From: Ceratobasidium sp. AG-K
Lineage: Eukaryota > Basidiomycota > Agaricomycetes > Cantharellales > Ceratobasidiaceae
Assembly (NCBI GenBank): GCA_037039685.1
Contig: JAWNGF010000001.1
Coordinates: forward strand, 9,548,001-9,612,000
Direction of reading: 5' to 3'
DNA length: 64,000 bases
The position numbers and the translations under genes were made by a program. The notes below the pieces were generated by a model that saw only the letters and a program-made list of their open reading frames with translations, was not told the DNA's origin and made no database searches. This document shows positions 23,532-33,917 of the stretch, piece after piece. Within the stretch, counting starts at the first letter, position 1. Each line of letters begins with the position of its first letter.

Positions 23532-24856
23532 GATTCGATGTCTGAAGAGATTTCTTCAATTTGAGCTTCAAACCCTGAGGCTGTGTTCTTGGAAGGACAG
23601 ACTCTTGCTGAGTGTCCCTTGCCGCCGCAGGTGAAGCAAATCATTGGTCCCTTTCCTTTTCCATCAAGATCCATTGCATTAGGGTCTTTAGCAGGAGTGG
23701 ATGATTTGGGTGTTTGAATGATAGGAGCGTTGAAGGTACTGGTTCGGGTGTCTTTTTGAATCGCTCCAAAAGGGACATTTCCTTTTGTTCCATCGTCCCA
23801 GGAGATCTGTGGAACTGGACGGCCTTTGGCATTTCTGGTAATGCTTGAGATTTTACCGTATTGCACCCCCCCTGTAGGTTTTGACATAAAGACACGATCG
23901 TTTATGTTGAACCTTTGACCCAGTGAGGTGTTTGAAGTGCTTGTGGCTGTCTTGGAAGTAGTTTGTTTCGAAGTGTTGGTTTGTGGGCTTTGCGATTTCT
24001 TTGGTGCATTAATGGCATTCATTGTAGAGTCAATTTCCAGGGCTCTTTCGCGAACTTGGTTGAATGTCCTTGTTGCTTCATGGGGTTTAAAGTTCTGTGA
24101 CACCATGGCCATTTTGATTTCATCTTTAAGACCGTCATAGAAGTCATCACGAAGTACTCGATCAGTGTACCCGAGTACCGATGAATAAGTGACAAAATCT
24201 CGTAGATAATCTTGGACAGAGTTCTTCTGGATCAATTTCTTGTATAGTTGTCTATATCGGTCGATCTTGTGAACATCGCCGAACCTAGCTTGCATTTCGT
24301 TCCAGAATTCATCCATGTCGTGTAGCCAATTTGTTGCTCCTCTTCTTGCCGTGTCTACATCAATTCCAGGTTGCATCCATACATAGGCAGGCCCCTTGCA
24401 ATAACCCATGATATAAGTGATTTTTTGTTCTGTGGTAGCTTGTGGGGATGTATGGTTTATGTACAAAGTACATTGCGATTTAAACTCGTCAAATTTATCT
24501 ACCTCTCCAGAAAATTCTTCTGGGGGATGCATTTTGAGTTTGTATCCTGGGGTGGTTGTTGACGCAGTGGTGGAGGGTGTTGCACCTAGGTTTGTAAGTG
24601 ACTGAGACACCGCATTCATTAATTGGTGAAGGGGTGCGATTTGTGCAGTTTGATTTTGAATTGCAAGGATGTCTGCAACGTTATTGTCGATTCCCTGTTC
24701 TAGGGTAGAGGTGATACCATTTAAGGCATTAATATGACCGTTAATTTTTCGCACTTCGTCTATTAAGGCATTAATTGCATGTGCAACTACATCGGGTCCT
24801 GATGTTGCAGAAATTTGGGTAAATCCCCCTTGACTTGGTGATGGGGCTCTTGACAT
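23504..24856 (-). CDS. Chromovirus gag (capsid/nucleocapsid)
   Basis: 450 codons. Residues about 100-280 form a retrotransposon Gag-type capsid region (EFSGEVDKFDEFKSQCTLY, WLHDMDEFWNEMQARFGD, VQDYLRDFVTYSSVLGY). The C-terminal part has a CCHC zinc knuckle (CFTCGGKGHSARVC), which binds the genomic RNA. Pol begins in the -1 frame at its end. The ATG is 26 bp after the stop of the preceding small frame. Confidence 0.92.
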   Translation of the reverse strand: MSRAPSPSQGGFTQISATSGPDVVAHAINALIDEVRKINGHINALNGITSTLEQGIDNNVADILAIQNQTAQIAPLHQLMNAVSQSLTNLGATPSTTASTTTPGYKLKMHPPEEFSGEVDKFDEFKSQCTLYINHTSPQATTEQKITYIMGYCKGPAYVWMQPGIDVDTARRGATNWLHDMDEFWNEMQARFGDVHKIDRYRQLYKKLIQKNSVQDYLRDFVTYSSVLGYTDRVLRDDFYDGLKDEIKMAMVSQNFKPHEATRTFNQVRERALEIDSTMNAINAPKKSQSPQTNTSKQTTSKTATSTSNTSLGQRFNINDRVFMSKPTGGVQYGKISSITRNAKGRPVPQISWDDGTKGNVPFGAIQKDTRTSTFNAPIIQTPKSSTPAKDPNAMDLDGKGKGPMICFTCGGKGHSARVCPSKNTASGFEAQIEEISSDIESGKDVTEAY

Positions 24857-24882
24857 ATTGGAGCGAGAAAAAAAAGTAGATT

Positions 24883-25143
24883 TTATTGGGATCCGAGGCC
24901 GTACAAAATATCACGGATTCTTTTTCGAACTCTTCTGTCTTTAATGATGCGCAAACTTTTCAAAAATACCAATTCAAGATTTTTGTCTTCCAAGAACAAC
25001 GCGTTGATTACTCCTAGTTCGTCGTACTGTTCGTATATGTAGTTACGATGAACGTCTTCAATAAAGAGTCTTAGGGATTCTAGTCTAAGCTGTTCCCTGT
25101 GTTGTTCCTGTGTGAGTTGAGGTCTTGATCCCACTGAAAAGGG
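24883..25143 (-). CDS. Extra chromovirus ORF 0b (basic, no ATG)
   Basis: Open frame of about 83 codons that starts only at a GTG (25134) and overlaps the end of ORF 0a in the -1 register. Content: QLTQEQHREQLRLESLRLFI, then a basic tail KDRRVRKRIRDILYG. It has no recognised domain. The in-register heptamer CCCTTTT (25143-25137) in ORF 0a would deliver ribosomes into it. A splice acceptor-like CCCTTTTCAG at the same place is an alternative explanation. Confidence 0.5.
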   Translation of the reverse strand, partial: PFSVGSRPQLTQEQHREQLRLESLRLFIEDVHRNYIYEQYDELGVINALFLEDKNLELVFLKSLRIIKDRRVRKRIRDILYGLGSQ

Positions 25144-25694
25144 TTAGGTGCGATGGTATTAAGGTGATTTAGAAGGCGGTAATCCTGGTTAATAGGAATA
25201 CGCACTTCTGCTGCGAGATGACAGTATTTGCCCTTGATTTTGTCTTTAAGGGTTTCGATAGTGCGCCACTGCCGTTTGTTGTTGTTGATGAGGGTTTCGA
25301 CCTTTCGAGTGTGTTTTTCTTGGATTTTAATAAGTTGGTTGCAATTTTCGATCAGGACGCAGGTTTGTTCTTGCAAGCGCTCGACTTCGATATTGGTGTC
25401 AGTTAGATTTATGCTTTGGACACGATCTTGATCGGCTTGTTGTTTGTTTGTGTTGTCGAGGTTTATTTCGATGAACTCGAGCCTTGAATGAAGAGCTTGA
25501 TAATCGGCTTCGAGTTGATTGTGGTTTTCGTCGTTTCTGGTACGTTCGACCCTTAAATCCTCTGCTTGTTCGACTTGATCTTCTTCTAGTACTTCAATTC
25601 GACTGTTTAATTCGTCGACTTTGGTGTCTAGATCAAGTACGAAATCTTTTAGTCTAAAGACTGCTTCGCAGAGGCTAAAAAATGCGGGGAACAC
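25080..25694 (-). CDS. Extra chromovirus ORF 0a (coiled coil)
   Basis: 204 codons between the 5' LTR and gag. Long stretches show heptad-like spacing of Leu/Ile/Val with many Glu, Asn, Gln and Arg (for example DELNSRIEVLEEDQVEQAED and TNIEVERLQEQTCVLIENCN). This predicts an extended coiled coil. I recognise no family. An ORF ahead of gag is unusual for this retrotransposon group. It could be a Gag-like assembly domain split off by frame changes, or a captured host sequence. Confidence 0.6.
   Translation of the reverse strand: MFPAFFSLCEAVFRLKDFVLDLDTKVDELNSRIEVLEEDQVEQAEDLRVERTRNDENHNQLEADYQALHSRLEFIEINLDNTNKQQADQDRVQSINLTDTNIEVERLQEQTCVLIENCNQLIKIQEKHTRKVETLINNNKRQWRTIETLKDKIKGKYCHLAAEVRIPINQDYRLLNHLNTIAPNPFQWDQDLNSHRNNTGNSLD
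25137..25143 (-). promoter_or_regulatory. Second in-register slippery heptamer (ORF 0a to 0b)
   Basis: CCCTTTT is read C CCT TTT in the ORF 0a frame. A -1 shift enters ORF 0b directly, which otherwise lacks an ATG. I see no strong downstream stem, which lowers confidence. Confidence 0.45.
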
Positions 25695-26168
25695 TTTTAA
25701 GGTTAATTAGTTAGTTACTAATTAGTTCCTTTTTAGTGCGTACTGATGGAAACGATGAGTTGATGTGGTTCTTGATGGATGAGAGTGTTAACTTGGGTGG
25801 TGCTCCGACCACTTTCCAGTTTTGCTTGAGAGGATCTGGCTTCCTCGAGATGTTGATTTGGATGTGAAGGGTGCTAGGCGCTAAGCTTTTGCTTTATATA
25901 CTCCTTGTCTGATCTTATCAGTTATCAACAGCCTTGGGCGGGCGTGATAGCGACAGTGTATAACAGAGTAAGGGTGTATTTAGCTGACTAAAGCCGCTAT
26001 GACCCGAAAGAGGATAACGATTGGGTTCACTGACAGCGTATAGCGACGTGGGACTACTGGTCTATATCAAGTATAGCTCTTTGTCCGTTGTACTATGCCC
26101 GTTTTCCCGTGTACGTTCTATCTACTTGGTAGAAAAGCAGGAGCTTTTTTAAGGCTGATGCTTTTTAG
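25695..26168 (-). other. Chromovirus untranslated leader
   Basis: Between the primer site and ORF 0a; contains no supported ORF. Packaging signals are likely here but not identifiable by eye. Confidence 0.5.
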
Positions 26169-26180
26169 AAGGCTTGACCT
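26169..26180 (-). promoter_or_regulatory. Self-complementary primer binding site
   Basis: AGGTCAAGCCTT (minus strand), two bases inside the 5' LTR, is the exact reverse complement of AAGGCTTGACCT in the LTR (26313-26302). That LTR segment lies 33 bp after a TATATAAA box, where transcription should start. This is the arrangement known for Tf1/sushi elements, which prime from their own 5' RNA end. There is no TGG, as a tRNA-primed site would have. Confidence 0.8.
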
Positions 26181-26182
26181 AA

Positions 26183-26596
26183 TGTCCCGACTTGGGTCAA
26201 TTAGGTATATAAAAGGTTAAGGGGTTCGACTTAAACAAGTCTTAGAACCCAAGGAGTAGTAATAGTTAAGAGGATTAATTGAACAAGTCCTAGTGGAGAG
26301 GAGGTCAAGCCTTGCCGTTAACCGGCTTGACCTCTGGGTTTATATACATGGGAGATCAGTGCCACGTCATCATTTATCAGTGTGGGAAAGCCGAGTACAA
26401 CCAATGATAAGCGAGATAAGAGATATGACTCGACATTCTGGAAGTTCCAGAAGCGACACTGATATCAAATGAAAAGACAAATACATCACATGATACAAGT
26501 TAAGCGCCAGAGGACATTTGTACCGAAAAAGGAAAGTGTTCGGAAAAAAAGATATAAAATCAGAATAAAATGTCTGAGCTTAGTCAGCTCATGACA
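26183..26596 (-). repeat. 5' LTR
   Basis: 414 bp, TG...CA on either strand. It contains TATATAAA (26346-26339, minus) and the predicted RNA start near 26313. Confidence 0.97.
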
Positions 26597-26617
26597 ATAT
26601 AGTAATGTAACTAACTG

Positions 26618-27257
26618 TATTGACAAAGACTAAACCATGCTCTGGTCATTCTACACCCCTACCTCTTCCTTCCTTGGAGACTTTGTAACCTCGAAAACAT
26701 CAACCCACTCCTAATTGTCTGCAAATACTAAATTCCTGGTTTGAGATACATTTTTGTTTTTTCAGCTGTTGCCCCCAACCCCGCCACTACGCTCCGGCAC
26801 CCTTGCCCACGGTTTTTGGCCTCCCATCACTTAGATATTCTTGGTTACAGAATATTTTAAGATTCCGACAAGTATATGCACAATTTTCTGTCAGATATTA
26901 ACCCTTTGTTGCCTCTGTAAATCTACTTGATGGATGGCTCTGCAACATCCCAGCCCCCAATACAATTACTCCAACAATGGCCGTCTCACAAAGTTCCAAC
27001 TCCCAGGTAGTGTTCATTCATGCATTCTCAAACTCTATTAGCAGTATAGGACGGCGCCTCAAGTCGGGACCATTGTAAAGTCAGGTGTCCGACTTCCTGG
27101 AGTATCATGTGCAAATTGGCCCTTTACCGTTTCGCATATATCCTTGTGTATACCTCCCCAGTTAATGCCATATTCAGGTTTATTGTAGATTGATTCAGTA
27201 GCTACATCTTGAGTACAAATAGTAAGAATATTAGCTCTCAGGCATTTTAGCTACCCG
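26618..27257. other. Sequence between the TA-flanked element and the CACTA element
   Basis: No gene supported. AT-rich and not obviously repetitive inside this window. Confidence 0.5.
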
Positions 27258-27282
27258 CACTGGGAGTCAGCGCTAATTTTGC
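27258..27282. repeat. Left terminal inverted repeat of the CACTA element
   Basis: 25 bp starting CACTGGGAGTCAGC and ending AATTTTGC; two mismatches to the right copy. Confidence 0.9.
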
Positions 27283-27594
27283 TCGTGGTGAAATTCGTGC
27301 CAATATTCCAAATTTCGCCGACTCCACCTCATTTCGCCAGCTATTACCCGCCCAACGATATTGCTTGAGCATAATGCGATCTAAATGCTTACTGTCGTGG
27401 TCCAAGTTCATAGAATTGTAACACCCTTGTCAAATATACAGGTTCCCACCATACCTATTATTCGTGTACACTTACTCGGCAAACAAGCCCGGGTGTGAAT
27501 GTGGTAAGTTGATTGTGATTCAACCTACAACCGTTATGGTGGGTAAATATCTTGTCATTAAAAGCCATTTCTAACCATACTTAATGATTGTTAG
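27283..27594. other. CACTA left subterminal region and transposase 5' end
   Basis: Holds short repeats related to AATTTCGCC (for example near 27308-27352), likely transposase binding sites. The first transposase exon must also lie here; strong donor-like GTGGTAAGTT occurs at 27501-27510, but I cannot fix the start codon. Confidence 0.5.
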
Positions 27595-30500
27595 GGGAAA
27601 CAACGTGAATTCGTTCGGTGCAACTGTTCCAAGTGCTCTCGCAGTCGAAACGGATACACCTTCCACTCCCGCACCACTGTCTTCAGACATCATCAGCGAG
27701 ACCAACAAGAAGAACAAATCTGGGAATGTAACCAGCAATGGGCTTTGAGCGTGAGAGGTCAAGCACCCAACAATCAAACACGGCCAGCTGCAGCTGTATC
27801 TATGACCGAGGATAGCGGTTCTCCCGAGGGTAGCCATACCGATCAGGCCAGAGGGATCTCCGAGCGTTCCGATGTGGTACGTACCTCGTAATCGAACCTT
27901 TGTGGCGAATGTCGTTTCAGTTGGGAAGACTGAACCCATTTATAGTCACCAAATGTCTCAATCCAAGTCGGAGCTCACTCAGGGGCTAACGGATTGAATC
28001 CAGTCAATATGGGCAACCTGGATGCCAATTCCTACCCCCCACATCCAATAGCCTCTACCCAAAACTTGCTGGTGCCGCCACAGATAATCCAAGTGCCCCA
28101 TGCTGTCGCCCTAATACCGGCACCCCCTCAATTGCAGCCCGAGCCCCAGATCGAGCCGCTCCATGCTCAACCGCCGTCTATCGAATCCAATCCCGACGAG
28201 GATTGGCCTACCCTGAGGACCGAATACCTGGCGGTTAAGGATCCCCCGCAACTATGGGTGATATATCTCAATGCTATGGTAATGTCGGTTGTCTATCACT
28301 CTCCCACCGATGCTGTCAACTCGTCGCTTCAAGCGGGTATCGCGTCTCTCGAACTTGCAAATGGGATTCCCGAGCACTCTAGACCGCTTCTATCGCTGGA
28401 TTCTGTTCGGCGCCGGCTAGGCTTGGAAACCGATCCCTACGTGATCCGAAAGCCAATCTGCTCGATCTGCTTTACCGGCTACACATCCGCTGATATTACC
28501 ATCGCCGAGAGCCCAAAATGCACAGTCGTATCTGGACGCACTTGCTGCAAGGGGAGCTTCTGGATTACCAAGCTTGTACAGAATATTCCAACCCGAATCC
28601 CAGCTTGTGTCATTTGTTACACTCGCATTATTCACGAGTTGAAACAGATGTTCATGCGACCAAGCTTCATGAAGCTACTCGAACTTGGCAAGGCGGCACA
28701 CACAGAACACCAGGATGGTAAACTACATGATTTTTGCTGCGGGAAGATGGCCCAAAGTGCTCGGATTGGAAGGCACCGCGTTTTCTGCAGGGATGGCTCT
28801 GTTAGAGACGAGCCAACAACACCTAATTTGGAAAAGCTCATGCTGGATCTTGGATTTGGCTTGCTCTTTGCAATTAACATTGACTGGTTCCGCAGCACGC
28901 CACAAGGGGTGGAATCCACTGGGGCAATATACTTGACCATCCAAAATCTTCATCGTTCGGCTCGATTCCTGCCGGCTAATGTAATATTGGCTTGTGTCAT
29001 CCCGGGGCCAAAGGAACCGCCGCTAGAAGAGCTGAATCAGGTCTTACAGCCTATAGTTGAAGAATTCAAACAATTGTACGCTGGTGAGTTACATTAATAT
29101 AGTATGTTTCTCTATTCTTGCTCAAGATGATTCGATTCTACAGGTGTTCTCGTAAACACCTATGGTCAAGACCACCCAGTGATGGTCTATGGCGCTCCTA
29201 TCATGGTCAATGCAGATACACCTGCCCGTTGCAAATGCCAGGGCACAGCGGGCCATGCACACGACGCCCAGTTTTGCAGATGTGATGCAAAACAACGGGA
29301 TATCAACACAAGCAAAGGATACAACATTGAAGGTATGTTGTACACGCAATTGTTCCCAGTTAGTATACAAAGCTTTTCAATTGCTCAAACTGCACCTATA
29401 GACTTCAATTTCATTGACGAATACCTCTTGCTACAAAAAGCATATGAATCCAAGCTGGCTCCAACAAAATCTGCCCGTAAAATAATCCAAAAGGAATTCG
29501 GAATTCGCTGGAGCCCACTGAACGAGCTCCCCGACTGGAAGCCATATGCATCGGCACCTGTAGATCCAATGCATAATATATACCTCGGTGTGTGGACTTA
29601 TGCTTTTCACGTTTATAGCTCTTACTAATTGATACTTGGCGTTAAATCAGGTCTCGTACGACATTGCTGGGATGGTGTGTTGACCAAAGGCTGCTATTTC
29701 AAGGCATCGCAAAAACGGGACTTTGACTCATTCATGAGCTCTTTTGAGTGGCCAAGTCATATTGGACGACTTCCAAACAATGTAAGAACAAACTCAGGTT
29801 ATGAACCCAATTACTCACCTTGTCTAGCTATGTGAACGGGGAGGTGTGCGGAAAGCCGATGAGCTGCGTCGCCTCATCTCAATTCTGCCCATAGTACTCT
29901 GGGAGGTCTGGCGCGACCCAGCCACGCAGTCAATTCCAGATGGAGCTCCTGAAATCCATGCTCAAACTGAAAAACTGCCCACATTTCAACGATCTTGCAG
30001 CACAGTGTTCAACCTTATTTTGCTGCTCGCTTCTGCGTGCCGCATTCTTGGATCGTGGACCATCACCCTACCTGATGTGGAACGGGCACAAAGTTATCTT
30101 CAACTCTACTGCCAAGGGCTGCTTCACATGCGGGTTCCACTCATGCCAAATCACCATTTCAGCATGCACTACAAACAGTTTTTCAATGATTTTGGGCCAG
30201 CCTACGCGTGGTGGCTCTTCTCGTACGAGCGCTTCAATGGCTTACTTGAAAAGGTAAAGCTCAACAACAAGTCGGGGGATATTGCCACATCCCTTATCCG
30301 GTTTTGGGTTAGATTGCATCGCCTCTACGAGATGGTAAGTGCGATTACAATTCCAGCCATACGGTATGTGATCTGATTATGTTTCTGTAGGTTGAGAACC
30401 TACCCGAAAATATAACAGAGCAAGAGAAGGCGCAAATAGCCCAGTTGTGCTTTGACAAGCGCAACCGAGGAACACTTTTATCCCAGGCATGTATTAGCAC

Positions 30501-31259
30501 TATGGATCCTAGTCAGGTTCGAGCATCGCATTTTGCTCGAAGAGTGGACTTGCGGGCCCTCGGGGACGATATCTACCTTTCCTTGCTTAGATTTGGCCAA
30601 AAAACCTGGTCAGAACTCGAACTGAAGCATGACCGGGATTTCAGTGCTGGAGGAACGCTGTTTCTAGCTCAGCGTGTAGCTGAACACCTGGATTTTATTG
30701 TTAAGACAGGCATACGCTATGGCAGCACATCTTCCAGTCATACACTCTCCGATCGATACATCCTTGCAAAACTTGATGGGCAGCTAGTGGCATGTCGCAT
30801 TGAGCATCATTTTCGATTGACGGTCGCTGAGAGAGAGCCTGTTTTTGCAGTGGCTATCCGCCGCTTTGTTACCAATGACAACATCCCGAGTTTCCCATGG
30901 GACCTCCAGTAAGTAGCGCTTGTGCATCTGTTTCTTCCACAATAGTGACATATTGTTCAACTTGCAACATATTCCGATTTTAGTACCGAGGACCTTGGAT
31001 ACTATGTTGGGTATGCCGAGCAACTTGCAGAAATTGAGGTTATTTCGCCCAATGAGATACACTGCTTGCTCGGCCTGACTACGATTACTGCTCACAATGG
31101 TACTAGGATTTGGATCGCAGTATCATCTGACCGGGTGAGTTACAAAAACATTATCCCTCCTCCAAGATATGTGATTGAAAACTTGGGATTGGGATTCAGA
31201 CAGGTGACAAAGCAATCGAGGATCCTGCAGAATTGTTTAATGGGGATCTTGGAATGTAA
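27595..31259 (+). CDS. CACTA transposase (Tnp2 family), first exon unresolved
   Basis: Catalyses cut-and-paste transposition of the element. Exons: 27595-27876, 27946-29083, 29144-29332, 29402-29587, 29651-29781, 29828-30334, 30391-30908, 30984-31134, 31200-31259 (959 codons, all joins in frame). An N-terminal Cys/His cluster (CNCSKCSRSRNG, then TVFRHHQRDQ) is followed by the Transposase_21-type core: FAINIDWF (first catalytic Asp), VIPGPKEPP, VDPMHN (second Asp with the D-x-x-H signature) and SYERFNGLL (Glu). C-terminal parts contain a ligand-like domain GTRIWIAVSSDR. An open frame beginning at TTG 27994 is internal and not a start. The catalytic triad is intact, so the element may be active. 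The last exon choice (acidic end) is preferred over a longer alternative to 31302. Confidence 0.87.
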
Positions 31260-31455
31260 ATGGTACATTACTAGGGAACACATGTACCCGGTGAGCTTGT
31301 AATATGGTTAAGCTTTAGCATACTAGCTCAATTCAATTTAAGGAGGCAACAATTTTAATTTTAATTTATTCTTTACACATTTAGAAACAAAACACCTTCT
31401 GTTCATAGACCTTGCTCCTGAAGGTTAGGGAAACATCTTGAAAAAGGCACACCAT

Positions 31456-33207
31456 TCACCCTAGGTTCATCGTGAATGCCTCAAGATCATCCTCACCCCG
31501 AACCTCGCGTGCGCGCTGCTCCGCTTCTTGCAAAGCTTTCCGGGCTTCCCGCACTTTTGTGGTTGATGGTCCCGGTCCCACACTTCCAACTCTGGCCCTA
31601 CCGCTGCCTTGTCTAGTGCGACCACGTTTGGCTGGCCGACGCATCACTTGATCTTGATCCTCGCCTTGTCCGTCCACTCGCCATGCTGGCCCGTTACCCA
31701 AAACACGCCCATTAGCCAGCCACTCTGGGTGGACCACCAACACTGCTGAGTCGATCATCCATGCCTCCATTGCCCACTTCTCCTTCTCCCACTTCTTTGG
31801 GGGCCCTACTTTTGGTTCGCCACGCTTACGGCGAACTGTGCGCACCTTTTCGTTAGGGTCGGGTACAGCATCAACGGCGTTACGACAGTCGCGTAGCTAG
31901 CATTGTAGCAAATTATAACATAAGCAAGAAGTAGATGTTGGTGGGTGAGCGTTAACCATACCTCTTGGCTAATGTAGGCCCACTCTTGTGACACAAATAC
32001 ACCAGTGGTCTTCATCCACACTCCACCAGTACATGTGTACTCATCCTCGTCGTCGGACATCGCACCAGGTTCGAATGCTTGGTTATATTTGGGATCTTTA
32101 TACTTTTCATTCTCCCCCAAGAGGTGTTCTCGTTGCCGCTTGCGTTTTTGGGATTTCTAAATTAATATGTGAGTGAAATGCTTCTCGAACTAGGAAAGGC
32201 ATGTATCTGACTCACCCCCACTGCTCGAGACCGTATGTCGCTTAGCAGTGTCGCAGGAGGCGCCCCAGTAGTACCCTGCGAATCAGGTAGAGCCGGATCG
32301 ATGCACTCGTTGGTCCCTGCTGGGTTGTTGGGATAGTTTCCAAGCTGACCCTCTGAAAGCGGAGGGTTTTGTGGCGCCCTGGGTCCTTGTGCCATCGACT
32401 TCCGGCGAAATTCCTTTCGGAGGTAGGCAAACCGATTTTTGCAAGCCGTGAGCACTTGTTCAAATAATAGGCGTGGTAACAGGAGTCGGACAGCCGGCGT
32501 GACTTCCGCACCATGGTCAACTACGTAGTGAGCCCAAGTTTGAATCTTCTGCCAGTTTTGAGGATCGTCAAATGGTTGACTGAGGTTGAGACGCATGTAG
32601 GGGCTACGTTCTCCATGCTTGTCGGTGGTACTTGGCCACTGTGGATCACTCTCAGGGACGGACGGATAAACCATACTGGAATGGTCATGAAGATGCGGAA
32701 GCCCATAGAGGACTCTCAGGGATTCAATCACCGCTTCCTATTTGGATTCATTGGTGAGTACACAGAGTACTTCTTTGAACAATGCGGGACATTTACCTTT
32801 AAAGTTGGGTCCTTTTGAACCTCGCTATCGTCAACCGATGACGGAACACCGCCATCGGGCCCTCCTCTGCCCACATCTTGCGCTTCGTTTTCCAGCATCG
32901 GGTTGGCTTCATTTTCAAGGACCCCGGCCGGGAGAGCCAGGTTACCATCCTCGTGGGCCGCACGGATTAGAGACTCGAAGTAGTCCATTCGCTTCACGTG
33001 TGCACTCAACTCGGTAGCAGTCATGCGGGCAAACTGGTGCGAAGTATCCCGGTCAATCTCCAAGCTCTGAAGCTGACTCGTAAGGTTGGCTATTGTAGAA
33101 TCTTGGCTGGCCATCCTCGCTTCGATTGCTGCGATTCGGGCGCCTTGATCCTGCACCCGAGACTGCACGGCACGAGCAACCGCATTACCCGACTGCTGAC
33201 TAGACAT
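31456..33207 (-). CDS. CACTA accessory protein (coiled-coil, basic), second gene of the element
   Basis: 522 residues, unknown function. Four exons joined by phase-0 introns: 33207-32797, 32737-32216, 32156-31962, 31896-31456. The N-terminus (MSSQQSGNAVARAVQSRVQD, then IAAIEARMASQDSTIANLTS) forms a coiled coil. The middle has WQKIQTWAHYVVDHGAEVTP and ends in KSQKRKRQREH. The C-terminal part is Lys/Arg-rich with RRPAKRGRTRQGSGRARVG. CACTA elements often carry a second, DNA-binding protein (TnpA-like in plants); whether this one has that role is inference. It is convergent with the transposase, with 196 bp between stops. Confidence 0.78.
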
Positions 33208-33632
33208 TGGTGCGTGCTATATTCACTACAAGGTGATCAGCTCTCATTCCGAACAAGGGTTCAAAAGGTGGGAAGCCAAGCAGGATGATCGGCGTGACAA
33301 ACTAGGACAGCGTGATAGAGACAAATGATAATGTCAAGGCCGTGTTAGAGACAACTGAAATATACCTTTTGTTTGTGTTATACTCTCGTGTTATGTGAAT
33401 GATCTAGAGAGGGTGGGCGAGCGCATTGGAAAGGCAGGGCATATCGAGGAAAATATACCCGGGTATGTCTCAGATTGCCTGGTCCAATAAATGCATTCCA
33501 AATTTGGGCACAATGCCCTCAATACGCGGATAATATTGTTCCATTTGACCGAATTTCACCATGGGCGTAATGTCAGCACAACTTCATCTAAACTTGGTCG
33601 AAATCGGCGATTGTGACCTCATCTCACCCGCG
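33208..33632. other. CACTA right subterminal region and promoter of the accessory gene
   Basis: Contains degenerate repeats of the left subterminal motif (for example ACCGAATTTCACC near 33548). No gene supported. Confidence 0.5.
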
Positions 33633-33657
33633 GCAAAATTCGGGCTGACTCCCAGTG
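33633..33657. repeat. Right terminal inverted repeat of the CACTA element
   Basis: Reverse complement starts CACTGGGAGTCAGC and runs to AATTTTGC; followed directly by CCG. Confidence 0.9.
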
Positions 33658-33917
33658 CCGCTTTGTACTCCAAATCCGACCGACTTCTCATGGCCCTACG
33701 GTACATGCCTCAATACCGCAATCATTGCCTTCATCCCAAAGCATCTAGTTTTAACATACACGCGTGAACGCAGCACCCCACTATGAAATCAAACTTAACT
33801 CCCTACAAAGGGCTAACGCTGGCTCTCTGCTGGGAGCCTGAGTTTGAATACGGATAGCTCCGTGGAGGTACGTTCAATCGGCTGAAAGTAGTAGGGTTAG
33901 GGTTACTATGTCGCAGG

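Larger units (their letters stand above)
19646..26596 (-). mobile_element. Ty3-type chromovirus LTR retrotransposon, about 6.95 kb, young insertion
   Basis: Two 414-bp LTRs (TG...CA) differ at only two positions. The 5-bp target duplication is ATATA. Reading on the minus strand the order is: 5' LTR, self-complementary primer site, coiled-coil ORF pair, gag with zinc knuckle, protease, reverse transcriptase, RNase H, integrase, chromodomain, polypurine tract, 3' LTR. RT before integrase and a chromodomain place it among chromoviruses. The primer-site arrangement is of the Tf1/sushi type. One in-frame TAG interrupts pol. Confidence 0.95.
18393..26617. mobile_element. Tc1/mariner-like non-autonomous inverted-repeat element, interrupted by an LTR retrotransposon
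   Basis: Ends are CAGTTAGTTACATTA at 18393 and its reverse complement ending at 26617, flanked by TA on both sides (18391-18392, 26618-26619). Terminal inverted repeats are about 215 bp. Removing the LTR element and its 5-bp duplication leaves about 1.27 kb. The inner part (18607-19446) has no transposase-like frame, so it needs a transposase in trans. Assignment to Tc1/mariner rests on the TA duplication and CAGT ends only. Confidence 0.72.
27258..33657. mobile_element. CACTA (En/Spm-type) DNA transposon, 6.4 kb, two convergent genes
   Basis: Ends form a terminal inverted repeat beginning CACTGGGAGTCAGC, flanked by a direct CCG on both sides (27255-27257 and 33658-33660). This gives the 3-bp duplication typical of CACTA elements. 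It encodes a Tnp2-like transposase (plus) and a coiled-coil second protein (minus). Both ends carry further degenerate AATTTCGCC-type subterminal motifs. Confidence 0.92.

Noticed and set aside
27571..27939. 122-codon minus-strand frame in the CACTA element
   Set aside because: Shadow of transposase exon 2, which has the zinc cluster and correct splice borders.
27994..29097. Transposase starting at 27994
   Set aside because: That codon is TTG, and an in-frame upstream exon with Cys/His cluster joins here.
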